NCBI RefSeq assembly: GCF_013359905.1
Contig: NZ_JABMCC010000089.1
Coordinates: forward strand, 1-64,000
Length of the DNA: 64,000 nt
Direction of reading: 5' to 3'
Origin: Paenibacillus taichungensis
GTDB taxonomy: Bacteria; Bacillota; Bacilli; Paenibacillales; Paenibacillaceae
A program made the position numbers and the translations under genes. Below are positions 63,931-64,000 of this stretch, piece by piece. The notes under the pieces were generated by a model. The model searched no databases. It saw nothing but the letters and a program-made list of their open reading frames with translations, and had not been told where the DNA came from. Numbering within the stretch: the stretch's first letter is position 1; each line of letters opens with the position of its first letter.

Positions 63931-63996
63931 GCCACACGCAACGGAGTGAACTGCCACACGTAACTATGTAATCGGCCACAACTTACTTACTGTGAA
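63931..63996. repeat. Three direct repeats at 22-bp spacing (iteron-like)
   Basis: gccacacgcaac starts at 63931, gccacacgtaac at 63953 and gccacaacttac at 63975, so each unit is 22 bp. The array may continue past the window end. Plasmid iterons have this length and regular spacing; IS21- and Tn7-type ends also have similar multiple sites. Confidence 0.6.
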
Positions 63997-64000
63997 TAGA

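Larger units (their letters stand above)
63345..64000. other. Gene-free right end with tandem terminators, AT-rich tract and 22-bp repeats
   Basis: No gene is seen in these 656 bases. From left to right it has two terminator-like hairpins (63365-63400, 63411-63454), a very AT-rich stretch (about 63480-63910) and then three repeats spaced 22 bp apart (63931-63996). An AT-rich tract next to iterons is the standard look of a plasmid origin. Confidence 0.5.

Noticed and set aside
63931..64000. CRISPR array reading of the right-edge repeats
   Set aside because: The repeated word is only about 7-12 bases with 22-bp periodicity, not a 24-36 bp repeat with spacers of equal length.

Overview
The window looks like low-GC Firmicute DNA, most probably Paenibacillus or a close relative. 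It holds very large secreted proteins ending in SLH domains, a copper-amine-oxidase N-terminal domain protein, and RsfA-, Spo0E- and AbrB-like sporulation or transition-state regulators. Strong GGAGG-type ribosome binding sites and frequent TTG/GTG starts fit this. Almost every gene is on the minus strand. No rRNA, tRNA, CRISPR array or intact transposase was seen.

Region 1 (1-22 kb) is an exported-protein and conflict-gene region. It starts with a decayed piece of guaB. A secreted toxin-44-like protein follows, with a divergent small membrane protein. Then come a CAP/SLH protein, a copper-amine-oxidase-domain protein, a KAP-type P-loop NTPase with a partner gene, and a seven-unit FN3/SLH protein. 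The region ends with a HigA-like HTH protein, a coiled-coil/DUF2325-like protein, a GIY-YIG-like protein and a 1806-residue FN3/SLH protein. Three copies of an intergenic repeat carrying a covarying TAGATR..YATCTA palindrome lie here.

Region 2 (22-40 kb) is a block of mostly unfamiliar genes typical of a large plasmid, integrative element or phage-like element. Recognisable members are an AbrB-like/zinc/HTH regulator, a duplicated HEPN-like protein, a PD-(D/E)xK nuclease candidate, an RsfA-like regulator, a DndC-like sulfurtransferase, two HExxH metallopeptidases and a C5 cytosine methyltransferase. The ribosome binding site of that methyltransferase is buried in a hairpin.

Region 3 (40-63 kb) is rich in DNA modification and replication genes. 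It has a second PAPS-reductase-like protein, a divergent C5 methyltransferase and a D12-class adenine methyltransferase. It also has a five-gene operon encoding E1 (ThiF), JAB/JAMM and E2-like proteins resembling the plasmid PRTRC ubiquitin-like system, plus a DNA sliding clamp. A TGT/DpdA-like DNA-guanine transglycosylase candidate, an SNF2-type helicase, an N6 DNA methylase and a membrane LysM protein complete it. At the right edge three repeats spaced exactly 22 bp apart resemble plasmid iterons or the end of an IS21/Tn7-type element.

The modification enzymes, own clamp, helicase and PRTRC-like cassette suggest that the 22-63 kb part is carried by a self-replicating or transferable element that marks its own DNA. 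That is inference. A recurring feature is an intrinsic-terminator-like hairpin placed only about 15-70 nt before a start codon. This often leaves no room for a promoter and suggests attenuation, antitermination or 5' RNA stabilisation.
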